Of a DNA stretch of 64,000 nt, positions 47,601-58,830 are shown piece by piece. The stretch covers positions 5,296,645 to 5,360,644 of the forward strand of contig CM060126.1 of the NCBI GenBank assembly GCA_030522415.1, read 5' to 3'. The notes beneath the pieces were generated by a model. It saw only the letters and a program-made list of their open reading frames with translations. It was not told the origin of the DNA and made no database searches. How positions within the stretch are numbered: position 1 is the stretch's first letter; every line of letters begins with the position of its first letter. The stretch is from Channallabes apus (taxonomy: Eukaryota; Chordata; Actinopteri; Siluriformes; Clariidae). The translations under genes and the position numbers were made by a program.

Positions 47601-48042
47601 GTAATCAGAGCTGAGGTTTGAGGACACAGCGCTAACCAAAATGCCACCATGCTGCCATACTATTATCCAATTTCTCCCAAAATGTAGACCATGTTTTCAG
47701 ACCCAGTGCATGCCACTACTAAATGCATATCACATTTGAATGAATGAATGAATGTTGTATGTTTGGGGCGTTTGTTTTAGGAGTAGTGGGTTTATTGTCC
47801 CAATGGGAGCGAGTCATTACCCGAAGTGAAGGGTTATATCCCTATTTGGGTTAAATTATTTAATCAAAGTTACATATGTGTTTAACTTTTTTACAAGATT
47901 CCTAAGTAATAAAAAACGTATTGAACTAGTACAGCAGTAAAATGGCCAGTGTTATATTTTGGTTGTATTTCAGCTTTAGCATGCACCTTCTCACTATGGG
48001 CATGAGCTTTGGGTCATGACCGAAAGAATAAGATCACGGATA

Positions 48043-49666
48043 CAACCTCTGGCAAAAATGATGGAATCACCCCTCTCAGATGTTCATTCAAATGTTTAAT
48101 TGTGTAGAAAAAAAACAAGCACATACATGCCACAAAACTATTTTCACTCAACAATCCAAACTTCGGGCTGAATAAAACACTTTAAAAAAAACAAAGAAAG
48201 ATAACTATAGTCAACGACAACTGTTTTAACAACTCAAACAGAAGGAAAAAAATATGGAATCACCAAATAAAACCACTACTTGCACTTTGTTGCACCACCT
48301 CTGGCTTTTATAACAGCTTGAATTCTCTGAGGCCTGGATTTAACTAATGTCCAACAGTATACTTCATCAGTCTGTCTCCAGCTTTGTCTTATTGCAGTTG
48401 CCAGATCAGCTTTGCAGGTTGGAGCCTTGTCCTGGACCATTTTCTTTCATTTCCACCACAGATTTTCAATTGGATTAAGGTCCGGACTATTTGCAGGCCA
48501 TGCCATTGACATAATGTCTTTTCTGTAGGAATGTTTTCACAGATTTTGCCCTATGGCACGATGCATTATCATCCTGAAAAATGATGCTACCATCACTAAA
48601 CATCCTTTCAATTCATGGAATAAGAAAAGTGTCCAAAATCTCAACATAAACTTGTGCATTTATAGAAGATGTAATGACTGTCATGTCTCCCATACCTTTA
48701 CCTGACATACAACCCCATATCAATAATGATTGTGGAAATTTGCATGTTTTCTTCAGGCAGTTGTCTTTATAAATTTCATTGGAACGGCACCAAACAAAAG
48801 TTCCAGCATCATCACCCTGCGCAATGCAGATTCGTGATTCATCACTGACTCTAACTCTCATCCAGTCATCCGCAGTCCAAGATTGTCTTTCTTTAGCCCA
48901 CTGAACCCTTGTTTTTTTCTGTTTAGATGTTAATGATGGTTTTCTTTTGGCTTTTCTGTATGTAAATCCCATTTCTTTTAGGCGATTTCTTACTGTCCGG
49001 TCACAGACATTGACTCCACTTTCTGCCCATTTGTTCCTCATTTGTTTTGTTGTGCATTTTCTGTTTTCAAGGCATATTGCTTTAAGTTTTCTGTCTTGGC
49101 GCTTTGATGTCTTTCTTGGTCTACCAGTACGCTTCCCTTTTACAACCTTTCCATTTGATTTGTACTTGGTCCAGATTTTAGACACAGCTGACTGGGAACA
49201 ACCAACATCTTTTGCAACATTCCATGAAGATTTACCTTCTTCAAGAAGTTTGATAATTCTCTCCTTTGTTTCAACTGACATCTCTCGTGTTGGAGCTATG
49301 CGTTATGTCAATCATCTTGGTTCAACACATCCCTAATGTGTGCAAGCACTCTTTTTTAACTGTAGACTAATTAGCAGTTGTAATCAGATACAGGTATTTG
49401 TTTTAGAAATGCAAAGTGCATGGTGATTCCATATTTTTTTCCTCAGATTTGTGTGATTCCATATTTTTTTCCTCTGTTTGAGTTGTCAAAACAGTTGTCA
49501 TTGACTATAGTTATCTTTCTTTCTTTGTTTTATACAGCCAGAAGTTTGGATTGTTGAGTGAAAATAGTTTTGTGGCATGTATGTGCTTGGTTTTTTTTCT
49601 ACACAATTAAACATTTGAATGAACATCTTCTGAGAGGGGTGATTCCATAATTTTTGCCAGGGGTTG
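48043..49666 (-). mobile_element. Near-complete Tc1-like transposon with long inverted repeats
   Basis: A 1624-bp element between TA dinucleotides (48041-48042, 49667-49668). Its ends are about 220-bp inverted repeats starting CAACC[CT]CTGGCAAAAAT, with inner copies of AAAAAATATGGAATCACC, as in IR/DR-type Tc1 elements. One transposase gene on the minus strand occupies 49281-48270. Inserted in an RTE/Rex LINE. Confidence 0.92.
48270..49281 (-). pseudogene. Tc1-like transposase, broken in its second half
   Basis: The ATG at 49281 opens an intact 222-codon frame: paired-like helix-turn-helix DNA-binding region (residues about 1-110; KERIIKLLEEGKSSWNVAKD, GRPRKTSKRQDRK) and the first catalytic aspartate (VSDESR, near residue 150). 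A TGA at about 48610 then stops the frame just after DTFLIP. Reading on, FQDDNASCHRAK (second aspartate) follows, then a frameshift near 48500, then SPDLNPIENLWWK with the catalytic glutamate and another stop. A usual Tc1 transposase has about 340 residues. The copy is inactive but its damage is limited to a few sites. Confidence 0.9.
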
Positions 49667-49897
49667 TACTGTACAATCGGCTGAAATGGGTTTTCTCAGC
49701 TGGCTTCTCCCTTAGTGATAGGATGAGAAGCTCAGCCATCTGTGAAAGACTCGGAGTAGAATGGAAAGGAGCTAGCTGAGGTGGTTCGGGTATATCTGGT
49801 AAGGATGCCACCAGGATGCCTCCCTACAGAGGTGTTCTTGGCACGTCCAGCTGGGAGAAGGCCACGGGGCAGAACGAGGACAAGGTAGAGAGATTAT

Positions 49898-50508
49898 TGC
49901 CTCTTTTCCACTCTTTTCCATAGTACGGCACGACACGGTTCAGTACAGCTCACTTCGGTTCGGCTCAGTTCGGCTCGGTTTGCGCTTCCACTGCAGTTTA
50001 GTACCGCTTTAGAGTGGGCGGGATTATTCAGGTGTCGTTATATAGTTGCGCCGCCTCTACTGCCGTGACATCATCGTAAACGCGCCACAAACAAACACAC
50101 AACAATGGAGCATATCGACGGCATGGTGTTCTTCATTCTCGGCATGTGGATGTTTTTAACAGCAAGACGAAGGAGTTTGTTTCAAAAGAGGCTGATGGCA
50201 GCCAAATAACATTTTTGGTTAATACAAAAAGGTGCGTCCGATCCTTCTCTGGCTGTTCTAAATATAGCGGTTCTGTTGTGTCTCGTGTCGCAAGTTTGGT
50301 GACGCAGTAATGACGATTTTCGCCAGCCAATCAGTGACCAGCAGAGTTTACACGTCACATTTGGGTAACGGTTCGGCGCGCTTGGAACCTCGGCTGAGGT
50401 GGTACTAAAAAAAGGACCAGGTACCAGGTACTGTTCCCAGTGGAAAACCCCCCAAAAGTGAGTTGAATTGAACCGTGTCGTGCCGTACTATGCAGTGGAA
50501 AAGCGCCA
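49898..50508. mobile_element. MITE with CTTTTCCACT terminal repeats, 3-bp duplication
   Basis: 611 bp; ends TGCCTCTTTTCCACT and its inverse AGTGGAAAAGCGCCA, followed inwards by inverted ATAGTACGGCACGACACGGT. The interrupted LINE shows the target: GAT-TAT before and TAT-ATCTCC after, giving a TAT duplication. A 3-bp target would suit a PIF/Harbinger-like origin, but TAT is not the usual TWA, so class is uncertain. Confidence 0.75.
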
Positions 50509-50696
50509 TATATCTCCACACAGGCCTGGGAACGCTTCAGGATCTGCAAGTCAGAGATGGTTGAGGTGGACGGAGAAAGAGATTTAGGGTGTCCTGCTGG
50601 AACCGTGACACGACTAAGGATACGATGGGTTTGTTAGCATTTTATCTAAATCCACATTTGTAATCAGGTGTCTCGCTAGATGTTAGTCTCAGTCAT

Positions 50697-50886
50697 ATCT
50701 CACTCACTCACTCATCATCTATACCACTTTATCTTGTATACAAGAGCACTGGAGCACCAGGAGGAAAACCACCAAACACTGGGAGAACATGCAATCTCCA
50801 CACACACTGACCCTGAGGCAGGAATCGAACCCCTCCTACCCTGAAGGTGTAAGATGACAGTGCTAACCACTAAGCCACTGTGCCGC
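50697..50886 (-). mobile_element. DANA/Mermaid-like SINE, truncated
   Basis: Flanked by CTCAGTCAT at 50688-50696 and 50887-50895. The tRNA-like head is at the right (GAATCGAACCCCTCC, GTGCTAACCACTAAGCC). The middle is deleted compared with 26143-26486. Confidence 0.85.
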
Positions 50887-51089
50887 CTCAGTCATCTCTG
50901 TTTATTTATTTAAGTCTAATATTAAAGAGCTATCCAAACATTAATAGTTTTTTTTTGACATGCACTGATTTATTTACAGCTCCAGCAGAACGCCTGAGTT
51001 TATCCTGCCCAGCTGGATGCCGAGGCTCCTGTTTGCTGTGAATTGGGTCACTCCTGCAGTGAAGTCTCAACTTTTTTTTTTTTTTTACC

Positions 51090-51358
51090 TTAAGGGTTGC
51101 TGGGCGGGGCTGGCATTGCGCATGCGCAGTGAGCGCGCCCTTTCGCGAGCACGGCGTCTTGTCTACTCTCTCGCGCTGTGAATTCCTGCTCGCGTGTGTC
51201 TCGTGCCCTGCCTCTGTTTTCCTCCCCGCTCCTCTCTTCTTCTTTTAACTCGCTCTGAGTCTCTCCCTCGTTTGAGGTGGAATTTCACGTTATATTTTTA
51301 TACAGGAAGAAAAGTTTTCTTTTTTTTCCATACAAAAATTAGTTCGGTTTCTCCAGCC
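51090..51358 (+). promoter_or_regulatory. agfg1: agfg1 promoter and 5' UTR
   Basis: A CpG-rich block contains a GC-box (GGGCGGGGC, 51102-51110) and a perfect NRF1-type palindrome GCGCATGCGCA (51118-51128), then a pyrimidine-rich leader. No TATA box is seen, as usual for housekeeping genes. It precedes the start codon by about 240 bases. Confidence 0.65.
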
Positions 51359-51525
51359 ATGGCGGCGAGTGCGAAGCGCAAACAGGAGGAGAAACACCTG
51401 AAGATGCTCCGGGAGATGACGAGTTTGCCGCCGAACCGCAAGTGCTTCGACTGCGACCAGCGCGGCCCGACCTACGCCGACATGACGACCGGCTCCTTCG
51501 TCTGTACCTCCTGCTCCGGTGTCCT
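51359..51525 (+). CDS. agfg1: Arf-GAP with FG repeats 1, first coding exon (partial)
   Basis: AGFG1 (HRB/RIP) is an Arf GTPase-activating-domain protein with FG repeats, acting in clathrin-mediated endocytosis and linked to nucleoporin-type interactions. The exon encodes MAASAKRKQEEKHLKMLREM and PPNRKCFDCDQRGPTYADM, ending CTSCSGVL and CT|GTAAGT in phase 2 (55 codons). Cysteines form CX2CX16CX2C, the ArfGAP zinc finger. It is almost identical to the vertebrate AGFG1 N-terminus; AGFG2 is less similar. The start is fixed by the conserved MAASAKRK and its CAGCCATGGCG context. Remaining exons lie beyond 64000 or were not recognised. Confidence 0.93.
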
Positions 51526-54500
51526 GTAAGTAGTTAAAAGCGGTTAACAAAAAATATTTGTGGGCCGCGTCTCAAATCCGCTCCGTGTCGCCTACTCAGC
51601 GCGCGCGACGGCAGCCTAGCAACCGTTACTTTACCACCTATATGGGGCGCGTGCGTAGGGAATTTGCGAGGCGTTTGGTACTCGACCCGAGCGACTTGGC
51701 GTTTGTGCTTCTCTAGCGCAGCCGTGGAGAAGTTGGACGACTTTCTTTTGTTATTTTATACTATTTCTCTTATCGTGGAAGTGTTTAATTGTCACGTAAA
51801 TGGCGTTAACTACCATAAAGGTTATTATGATGTATATAAGGCGAGGCGAGCCTGGGTTAGCTTGTGAAGCTAACAGGAGCTAATGTGCAGCCTAGTCATA
51901 ATTCATACATATTCACACACCGAAAATAAGGTTGTACTTCTATGATTGTTTAGGACTTTGGTAGTGAAAAATATGAGTTTTCTAATTGAAGAATTGTCCC
52001 AGAAGACTTCAGCTAGCTAACTACCTGTTTAAATGCTAACCAAGCTAAGAGTTTACCGTTAACTTAACTTCCTTCCAGGCCCTAAGTGCTTGTTCTATTT
52101 TCTGTATGATATATTGGCTAGGTTTTTAATTTTTTAAGGCAATATTTGAAGAAATGTCGCCGAAATAATGAAACATTCGTACAAGTAATGCGGCTTTATA
52201 GCCGTGTAGAGTGTAGTTCTGGGGAAACCGCTAGCCGTGTCTACAAGTTCAACTCGTTCGCGTGCCATTAGGGTGTGTGCGCGCGCGCCGTTAGCTATCC
52301 CTGTGCGGATAGCAGACTGTTAATCTTACTTTTAAAACTAAACAAACGAATACATTTTAGTTTTGTACATTCTGTTTGCTGTACATGTAAGCACGCTCGC
52401 GTCTTTTATAGCTAGCTGAGTCTCGTGCCAAATCTAAGCCTTTTACGTAAAAATCAAGTGGTTCGCGTTTCTGATTGGTCAGAATTCCCAATGGAAGTAG
52501 TTCACGCGCAGTACGTTGTTTTCGCGGAAACGTCGTTTCCATAGCAACGGATTTGTATTGTACCGTAACCTAAAGCCCTATTCGAGCTGAATTAGTTTAT
52601 CAAAGATGCACACACATTAGAGAATGGGATTTTAAAAATTGGTTCCGTTATGAATCAATCAGCCGATTCACTGATTCCAAATTAATTATTGAAAAAAATG
52701 AACTATTGTGTATAATAGCGACAAAGTGGTTGATTGGCTGACCGATGATTAGCCTCAGTCATATAAAGAGTTCCATTTCCAGAAATGCATTTTATAGCGT
52801 TGCGTTATCAAAAATCATTAAAACCTACGATCTGTTTTTTTTTTTCATGCCAACTCTTGAGTCGCAAACCCACTTAATATATAATCTTCAATTTAAGCTA
52901 TTTAGCTGAAAATCATGTGCAGTTAGCAGCCGCCTTCATGCTCAACTCGCATGCTCACTGTCAAGTTGAGTTTTGAGACTTTGCAGGCTTTTGAGACAGT
53001 AAAATGTCACTGTTTTGTTATAATCCTACAGGTGGCGCGCTCTGAACTATTTCTATCTCGTGTGGTACGAGTGCCAAGTTTGTTTAGAAATAATAATTAC
53101 AACGGATGACAGATATGTGCACCCAAGTATCTTGATAATACCATATCAGGTGGTGACTGGTGATTACTGTCCCTAGTACATATGTGATAAACTTTTTTAC
53201 ACGATTCCTGAGTAATAAAACTCCTGTATGTGGCGACCCCTGAAAGGGAACAGCCGAAAGACAGAAGAAGAAGAATCAGTACTGTAGTACTAAAATGTTC
53301 ACAGTTGCATTTTTTTTAATCGTATTTCTGTTAGTAAGGTTTTAACATGTTTGAAAATCCAATATAAACAGAGATCACTGTATCTGGTTTTCATTTTGCC
53401 ATTTGGCATTGCTGCTGAACATTAATTATTTTTCCAGCATGAGTTAGAAATTGACAATAAATAGAAAATTAAATACTTCTAAAAATTGCAGGCGCTTCAT
53501 GACGTGCTGCTATAAAAAATAGAGGGTGACTGGATCACTGGCAGCTCAGGAGCAACATGCATAGCTCAAGAGAGAGATAACAGTTGGGGATGGTCACAGC
53601 CACGTGTGTAAGGTAAATGTATGTTTAGTGCAGAGTGCAAGGACGGACTCCGGCAGGACTAACTATAGCGGCATAACTAAAAATGGAGAGCAAGAAGGAA
53701 ACGCAGACACTGGGAAGTACAGCAGCCATCAACAAACCGGACTGAACAATAAGAGTGGGGGATTGTTTTTTTTTCTATAGCGTCTTAACATCTTCAATCA
53801 GCTTTGAGAATTTAGCAGCACCAGGTTATAATAGTTATATAAATAACTCTCCGTTTCGATGTCATTATATAATACCAAATATGTGTGTCAGGGTAAGGCT
53901 TCGTCTCACGCCGTAATTCCTGTCTTTACAACGCGATGTTGCAATCTGGAGATTGTAGATTGTCCCATGAACCAGGCTGCTTTATCACAAGATGGATCAA
54001 ACTTTCGAATCTAGACGCTTCTGCAGCTGTTGTGAAACCACATCACCTGAGAGGTTTACCTCTGGTGCGCCAACAATGTGACGGTGGGCTCCATTTTCTG
54101 CAGCGCATCCTCTGTACTCTTTCCCCCGCCCCCCTTAACGTGCAGCTACGAAGCTCCTGAACATTGATTTGAATTTCACAACCGCATCCTCCACAACGAT
54201 TCATGTAAGTGAATCTAAAACAGGTTTAACGTGAAAATGATTTCCGCAAAGCTTTAAATTCTCTCAAATTCTTTTACCCAGCACTTTGCGGCTACACAAT
54301 CACTTGTACATAGTGAATATAATACAATCAATCCTAACCAAAAACGTCTTCTCCAAATCCAGTTTTAGGCTTTGCTGTGTGTTTCCAGGATCTGATATCC
54401 AGCGCGTTTTCTTCCATATGTGATCCCACCCTGCTTGTTTTTTTTCTTCTTTCTTTCTTTCTCTCTTTGTTTTGAATTATAATTCTGAGTTCAAACGTTT

Positions 54501-55105
54501 CCATCTCGACTTTTCTCATCGTAATCGAGTTAACATTGCAGCAAATTGAATCAGTCTCCTCAATTAGTTAAAAGAATCTGGTGTCACGCTTTCTGGGAAA
54601 AGCGGAACGAACCGTCTAATAAAGGCTCGAGAGGAGAGTAAACAGACAGACAGACGGAAATGGTTCTCGTCACTGAGAATGTCGTCTGGTTTCTGTAGAC
54701 ACAGCGCATCGTGTCTCCAGAAGCCAGTCAGCTTTCTGGCGAGGTAAGGCTTCCTTCCTACACTATTCTTCTGAGTAGCCCGGGCCTCTCGTACCAGTAC
54801 CTTCGTTTGTAAGAGGTGAGTAAACTCTGATTTGGCTCGTTGGACTGTTACCTTTTACAAAATACTGAAACATGCGTTCCCATTCATTTATTAGCTCGTT
54901 AGCTCGTGTTGTCTTCCCTTTCCTCACGGCCAGAGAGATTTACGCAAAAGAAGTATTTTAGCTCCCCGATAACACCAGACAAAACCGCTCACCTTGTCTG
55001 TCTAGAGGGGAGGGGCTTGCTTTCAGTTCCTGTCAATCACAGCGGCAGTAGAACAATCATGGGCATCTGTCAACTCGCGTGTATGTGTATATACAGCAGA
55101 CGGAG
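51526..55105. other. agfg1 intron 1, left part
   Basis: No exon 2 (expected to begin with an Arg-Gly-Leu-Asn-Pro-Pro-like segment) is seen. Holds a short repeat tail (53224-53275, GTGGCGACCCCTGAAAGGGA) and a LINE piece (53523-53770). Confidence 0.6.
53523..53770 (-). mobile_element. LINE 3' UTR fragment
   Basis: Matches the 3' UTR of the LINE at 13556-15284 / 27641-28960 in minus orientation (GGATCACTGGCAGCTCAGG, GGACTCCGGCAGGACTAACT). Confidence 0.75.
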
Positions 55106-55107
55106 TA

Positions 55108-55741
55108 CAGGTAGTCCCCAACTTACGAACGGGTTCCATTCCGGGAGCACGTTCGTAAGTCAGATTTGTTCTTAAGTCCAACAAAGTGAATCGCCATATT
55201 TTACACGCAGTTAACACAATATGAAATATAAAGCATACTAATCCACTTGACTGAATCTGTCCCCTTTCCCCACACTGTCATCGTGCGGCCACAAAAAATA
55301 CTAACCGTGCCTATGGAGTACTTAATCTCTGTTGTCTCTGCGCCTTTAAATCGTGAGGGCATTCCCGGATGCAATTTCGTCTCCAAGCTGTTTTCCACTG
55401 TATTGAACTCTGTTTTTTTTGAGGATTTTGCGAAATTAGGATTATTCACCATCAGAACAGACATTTTCTATCATTGTGCTCCCGGACTGATTCATTGAAA
55501 CTGGTGAGGCCGACTCATTTCTTTCGCACCCCCACACTCAGACATACACCAGACATTTTATACATTCACTTGCACACTGAAAAAAATTTATATAATCTGT
55601 ATTGTATCTGGTGCACTTGCACACAATTTTTTTGTAAAATACACGTGAGCTACTTTTGTGATTGAGCCGGAAGTAGAACCACAGACCGTTTGTATCTGTC
55701 GAAATTTGTAGCTCGAATGTTTGTAAGTCGGGGACTACCTG
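55108..55741. mobile_element. Pogo/Tigger-like MITE with TA duplication
   Basis: 634 bp between TA dinucleotides (55106-55107, 55742-55743); ends CAGGTAGTCCCCAACTTACG and inverse. Its interior is the reverse complement of that in 37166-37782 (CACCATCAGAACAGACATTT versus its inverse). No transposase. Confidence 0.83.
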
Positions 55742-55955
55742 TATATTCCTTTCTGTAAATCTAAACCTTGCAAGAAATAACGTATTTATCCTTATGAGTA
55801 GGGAATACATCTCAAGCATGAAGTAATGCCCATGGCTGATAAAAAAAAAAAAAGCTCTATTTCGACTCTCCCAGAAGATCATGAAGATAATTGAGCGATT
55901 TGATGAATCCTAGTCTAAATTACTTTGGCCCTGTGAAGCCTGCAGCGGTTTCAGA

Positions 55956-55977
55956 CCCCCCCCCCCCCCCCCCCCCC
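55956..55977. repeat. C homopolymer beside the assembly gap
   Basis: 22 C in a row, 30 bases before the run of N. Confidence 0.9.
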
Positions 55978-56007
55978 ACAGAGATCGAGGCTCGTTTAAA
56001 ATGTCTG

Positions 56008-56207
56008 NNNNNNNNNNNNNNNNNNNNNNNNNNNNNNNNNNNNNNNNNNNNNNNNNNNNNNNNNNNNNNNNNNNNNNNNNNNNNNNNNNNNNNNNNNNNN
56101 NNNNNNNNNNNNNNNNNNNNNNNNNNNNNNNNNNNNNNNNNNNNNNNNNNNNNNNNNNNNNNNNNNNNNNNNNNNNNNNNNNNNNNNNNNNNNNNNNNNN
56201 NNNNNNN
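56008..56207. other. Assembly gap (200 N)
   Basis: Exactly 200 undetermined bases. The 15 bases before it (55993-56007) and after it (56208-56222) are the same sequence, CGTTTAAAATGTCTG. Reading frames crossing it are meaningless. Confidence 0.99.
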
Positions 56208-56399
56208 CGTTTAAAATGTCTGTTGTTTTCAGAGCTGCAGAGAAGCTTCACAGGAAACTGAATTCCGACCCAAAAATGAATAAATATAATGTGTAAATAC
56301 ATAAAAACCTTCTGTGATATCACAGTGTTTTGTTGTCGTCGAAGAATGTGAATGTTTAAAAGGTTTGAAATGTAAACGGATTAACATGTTGCTTCGCAA

Positions 56400-56760
56400 A
56401 GTTTTTAATATCGCAGCTGGTTGCTAAGTTATGCTGCATGCTGCTGTAAGAGTGTTTTACGGTCACGTTCGTATCCAGTCGGCTTCAAGGGATTTTTGTA
56501 GGCGGTTGCTTTGCTATGCCATCCCAGCTGGTTGCTAGGTAGTTGTTGTACTGTGCCAGGTGGGGTTGGAATGTGGTTGCTTTCATATTATAGTTGGTTG
56601 CTGAAGAGTTTGCATGTGGTTGCCTTGCTGTGCGATCACATCGTAGAAATCGGGTGATTTTTCTAAAGTATTGTTACGTGGTCGGTTGCTGTTATATTGC
56701 TGTATGTTGCTCAGGAGTTTGTATGTGGTTGTTCAAATGTTCTCAAAACGATCCCAAAGG
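56400..56760. repeat. GGTTGCTA-type degenerate minisatellite
   Basis: Units like CAGCTGGTTGCTAGGTAGTT and GTGGTTGCCTTGCTGTGC recur about ten times. Related blocks at 58050-58260 and 58735-58830. Confidence 0.75.
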
Positions 56761-57189
56761 TTCTAATTTGAAAACGCCCTTATTATAATTTTTTTTTTTT
56801 TTTGTGGTTTAACCTTTGGTTTTCACATTACGTTAAATATTCCAGACATGACCTCTGTTTATCCGGGGTTCATAAACAGGCCGCCGTGTGCGACCTCGGC
56901 CCACATCACTCGTTTACATGTCACCTTTTTCTAAGCCAGCTTGTAGTGAATGCACCTTGGGCCAAGTGCTTCTGTCGACGCATACTAAACACCAGAGCGA
57001 GCGTGAGATGAGTTCTGATTTATTCCCAGATCCAAACTATTTTATTTTTTGTTTGTTTGTTTTTAAAATCGTGTCTGAGTAGTCCGATTAGTTTGAATAA
57101 TCAAATATTATGGCTGAATGTGGCCCACGGCGTGCAAGCTTCTCAACACCAGCTCGTCCCGGAAAATATCCTCCCAGTCTGGGTGGTGA

Positions 57190-57191
<2 letters not shown>

Positions 57192-57224
<33 letters not shown>
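57192..57224. repeat. T homopolymer
   Basis: 33 T followed by C; may mark a retroposon tail, but no target duplication was found. Confidence 0.9.
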
Positions 57225-57683
57225 CCCCCCAAGCCACTCATCTGCATTTGTTTTTTATTTACTGCACCCTTAAACCCTTTGAAGAAGTGTAATGTTTGTT
57301 TGATTGGACTGTCTGATCTCGCAGAGCATCTAGACTTCAACAAGCTCTTGGTAGAAGATGAGTGTAGAGTCATTTGTGACTCCATCATGGAGTCCCAGCT
57401 GGTTGTTACGGTGCATATCTCAAATCAGTATTACATTTTCTTTTGATTTTGTTAGTTTTAAGCTATTCAAATAGTTTCACAATTAATTAAATGTAGCCCG
57501 TCTCGTATTGAATCAGTTTTCTCTATCTTAAAAGCCAAGCGCAGTATTTAACCCAATACAAACTTTAAACTTCAGGTACAAGAGTTTACCTTTTAACCTT
57601 CAAATAAAATGAACGTGATCAAAATGTGTAAATAGTCCAGAGAGCGCCACCTGTAGGATTATAAGCAAACTGTGTGTAAATAC

Positions 57684-57790
57684 AGTAAGTCCCCGACATG
57701 CGCACGAGTTCCGTTTGTTCGTATGTCCAACAAAAGTTGGCGCGCTACAGTCTTTTCACTTTGGCAAGCAATAACGATGGAGACAAAAGT
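57684..57790. mobile_element. Half copy of the AGTCCCCGAC-end MITE
   Basis: Left end CAGTAAGTCCCCGACATGCG with flanking similarity to the pogo/Tigger-like MITEs; no right end found. Confidence 0.5.
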
Positions 57791-58049
57791 GAAAAGTGTC
57801 AAAATAGAACAGTGAGTCGTGGGTTAAACTGCTGCGAGCATGTGGCCATGAGTGTTTGAAACAATTTTACTTGCAGATTTTGGAGAAAAATGCTGATCAG
57901 AAGCTTTTAATGCACATGATTTTTAATAATGCAGCACCATAAAATGCGTTAAACGATTTTTAAGTCAGTGTGTAACGCCACACAAGATTTTTTTTTTTTT
58001 CTCCATCTCTGGCTGCTTTCGGCTCTAGATGATCGCACGGTTCTCTGTA

Positions 58050-58830
58050 GCTGCTTGCTCGGTCATGCTATCCCAGACGGTTGCTAGGTGATTGCTATGC
58101 TATCCTGTTTGGTTGTTTGGGTGTTGCTCTATGGTTGCTATGACATTTCAGGTGGTTGCTAGACTTGTTCTTGCCTTTTGTAATCTGGTTGTTTCCTAGG
58201 GTCTTAGCAGTTGTATTATTGCTATGTTGTCCCCGGTGGTAACTTGGATGTCATCATATCCTACAGTATGTCATGGTTCAAAATGCAGCAGCCAGATCCT
58301 TAACCGAACGTAAAAAGGATCGTATATCCCATGTTTCCTTGCCTCAGTGCCTCTGCCCTCCCAATACAATTTAACGTCATTTAAAAAAAAAAAAAAAGAA
58401 GAGTTTTTATGTTAGAAGTTATGTTTAACCTTTTACATCTATCCCGATGTAAAATTAAAGTTGATCGAGCTTTGCCCCAAATCTGTAGAACGGTCTGCCT
58501 TTGAATATCAGAGCTTCCACATCATTCTATGCTTTTAAATCTAGCTTGGAGACACCTCATTTTTACTCCCTAGCATTTGAGTGAGGCTGTGTCGGCGCTT
58601 TGAATAGTTGAATTAGTTTTTTCTGTATTTGCTTTGTTTTTATCTTATATCTTTTATTTGTAAAGCATGTTGGATTAACCAAGGTTGTGCTCTATAACTA
58701 AAATTTTCCCCGCTTCACTTTGGTGGTTCTTTGTAGGTGGTTTCTTATCTACGCCATCCCAACCGGTTGCTCGGGTGTTGCTACGTGGTTGACATCTTCC
58801 TGGTGGTTTTTATTTTATTATCTGGTTGTT
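58050..58830. repeat. GGTTGCTA minisatellite split by a LINE piece
   Basis: GGTTGCTAGGTGATTGCTAT-like units at 58050-58260 resume at 58735-58830 (CCGGTTGCTCGGGTGTTGCT) after a LINE insertion. Confidence 0.7.
58262..58700 (+). mobile_element. CR1/L2-like LINE ORF2 end, decayed
   Basis: Reads like VQNAAARSLTER near 58275-58310, a distant relative of 13556-15284, with an A-run (58381-58396) and many breaks. The end GGTTGTGCTCTATAACTA recalls fish LINE 3' ends. Confidence 0.65.

Larger units (their letters stand above)
47984..50630 (+). mobile_element. RTE/Rex-type LINE split by two insertions
   Basis: Three pieces of one ORF2 3' end line up: 47984-48042 (GGGCATGAGCTTTGGGTCAT...ATCACGGA), 49669-49897 (CGGCTGAAATGGG...GAGAGATTAT) and 50509-50630 (TATCTCCACACAGGCCTGGG...). 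A Tc1 element (48043-49666) sits between the first two and a MITE (49898-50508) between the last two. The same family gives the 3' ends at 19353-19583 and 25463-25671. The reading frame is broken. Confidence 0.78.

Noticed and set aside
55891..56323. Open frames crossing the N run
   Set aside because: The frames consist mostly of undetermined residues and have no support on either side.
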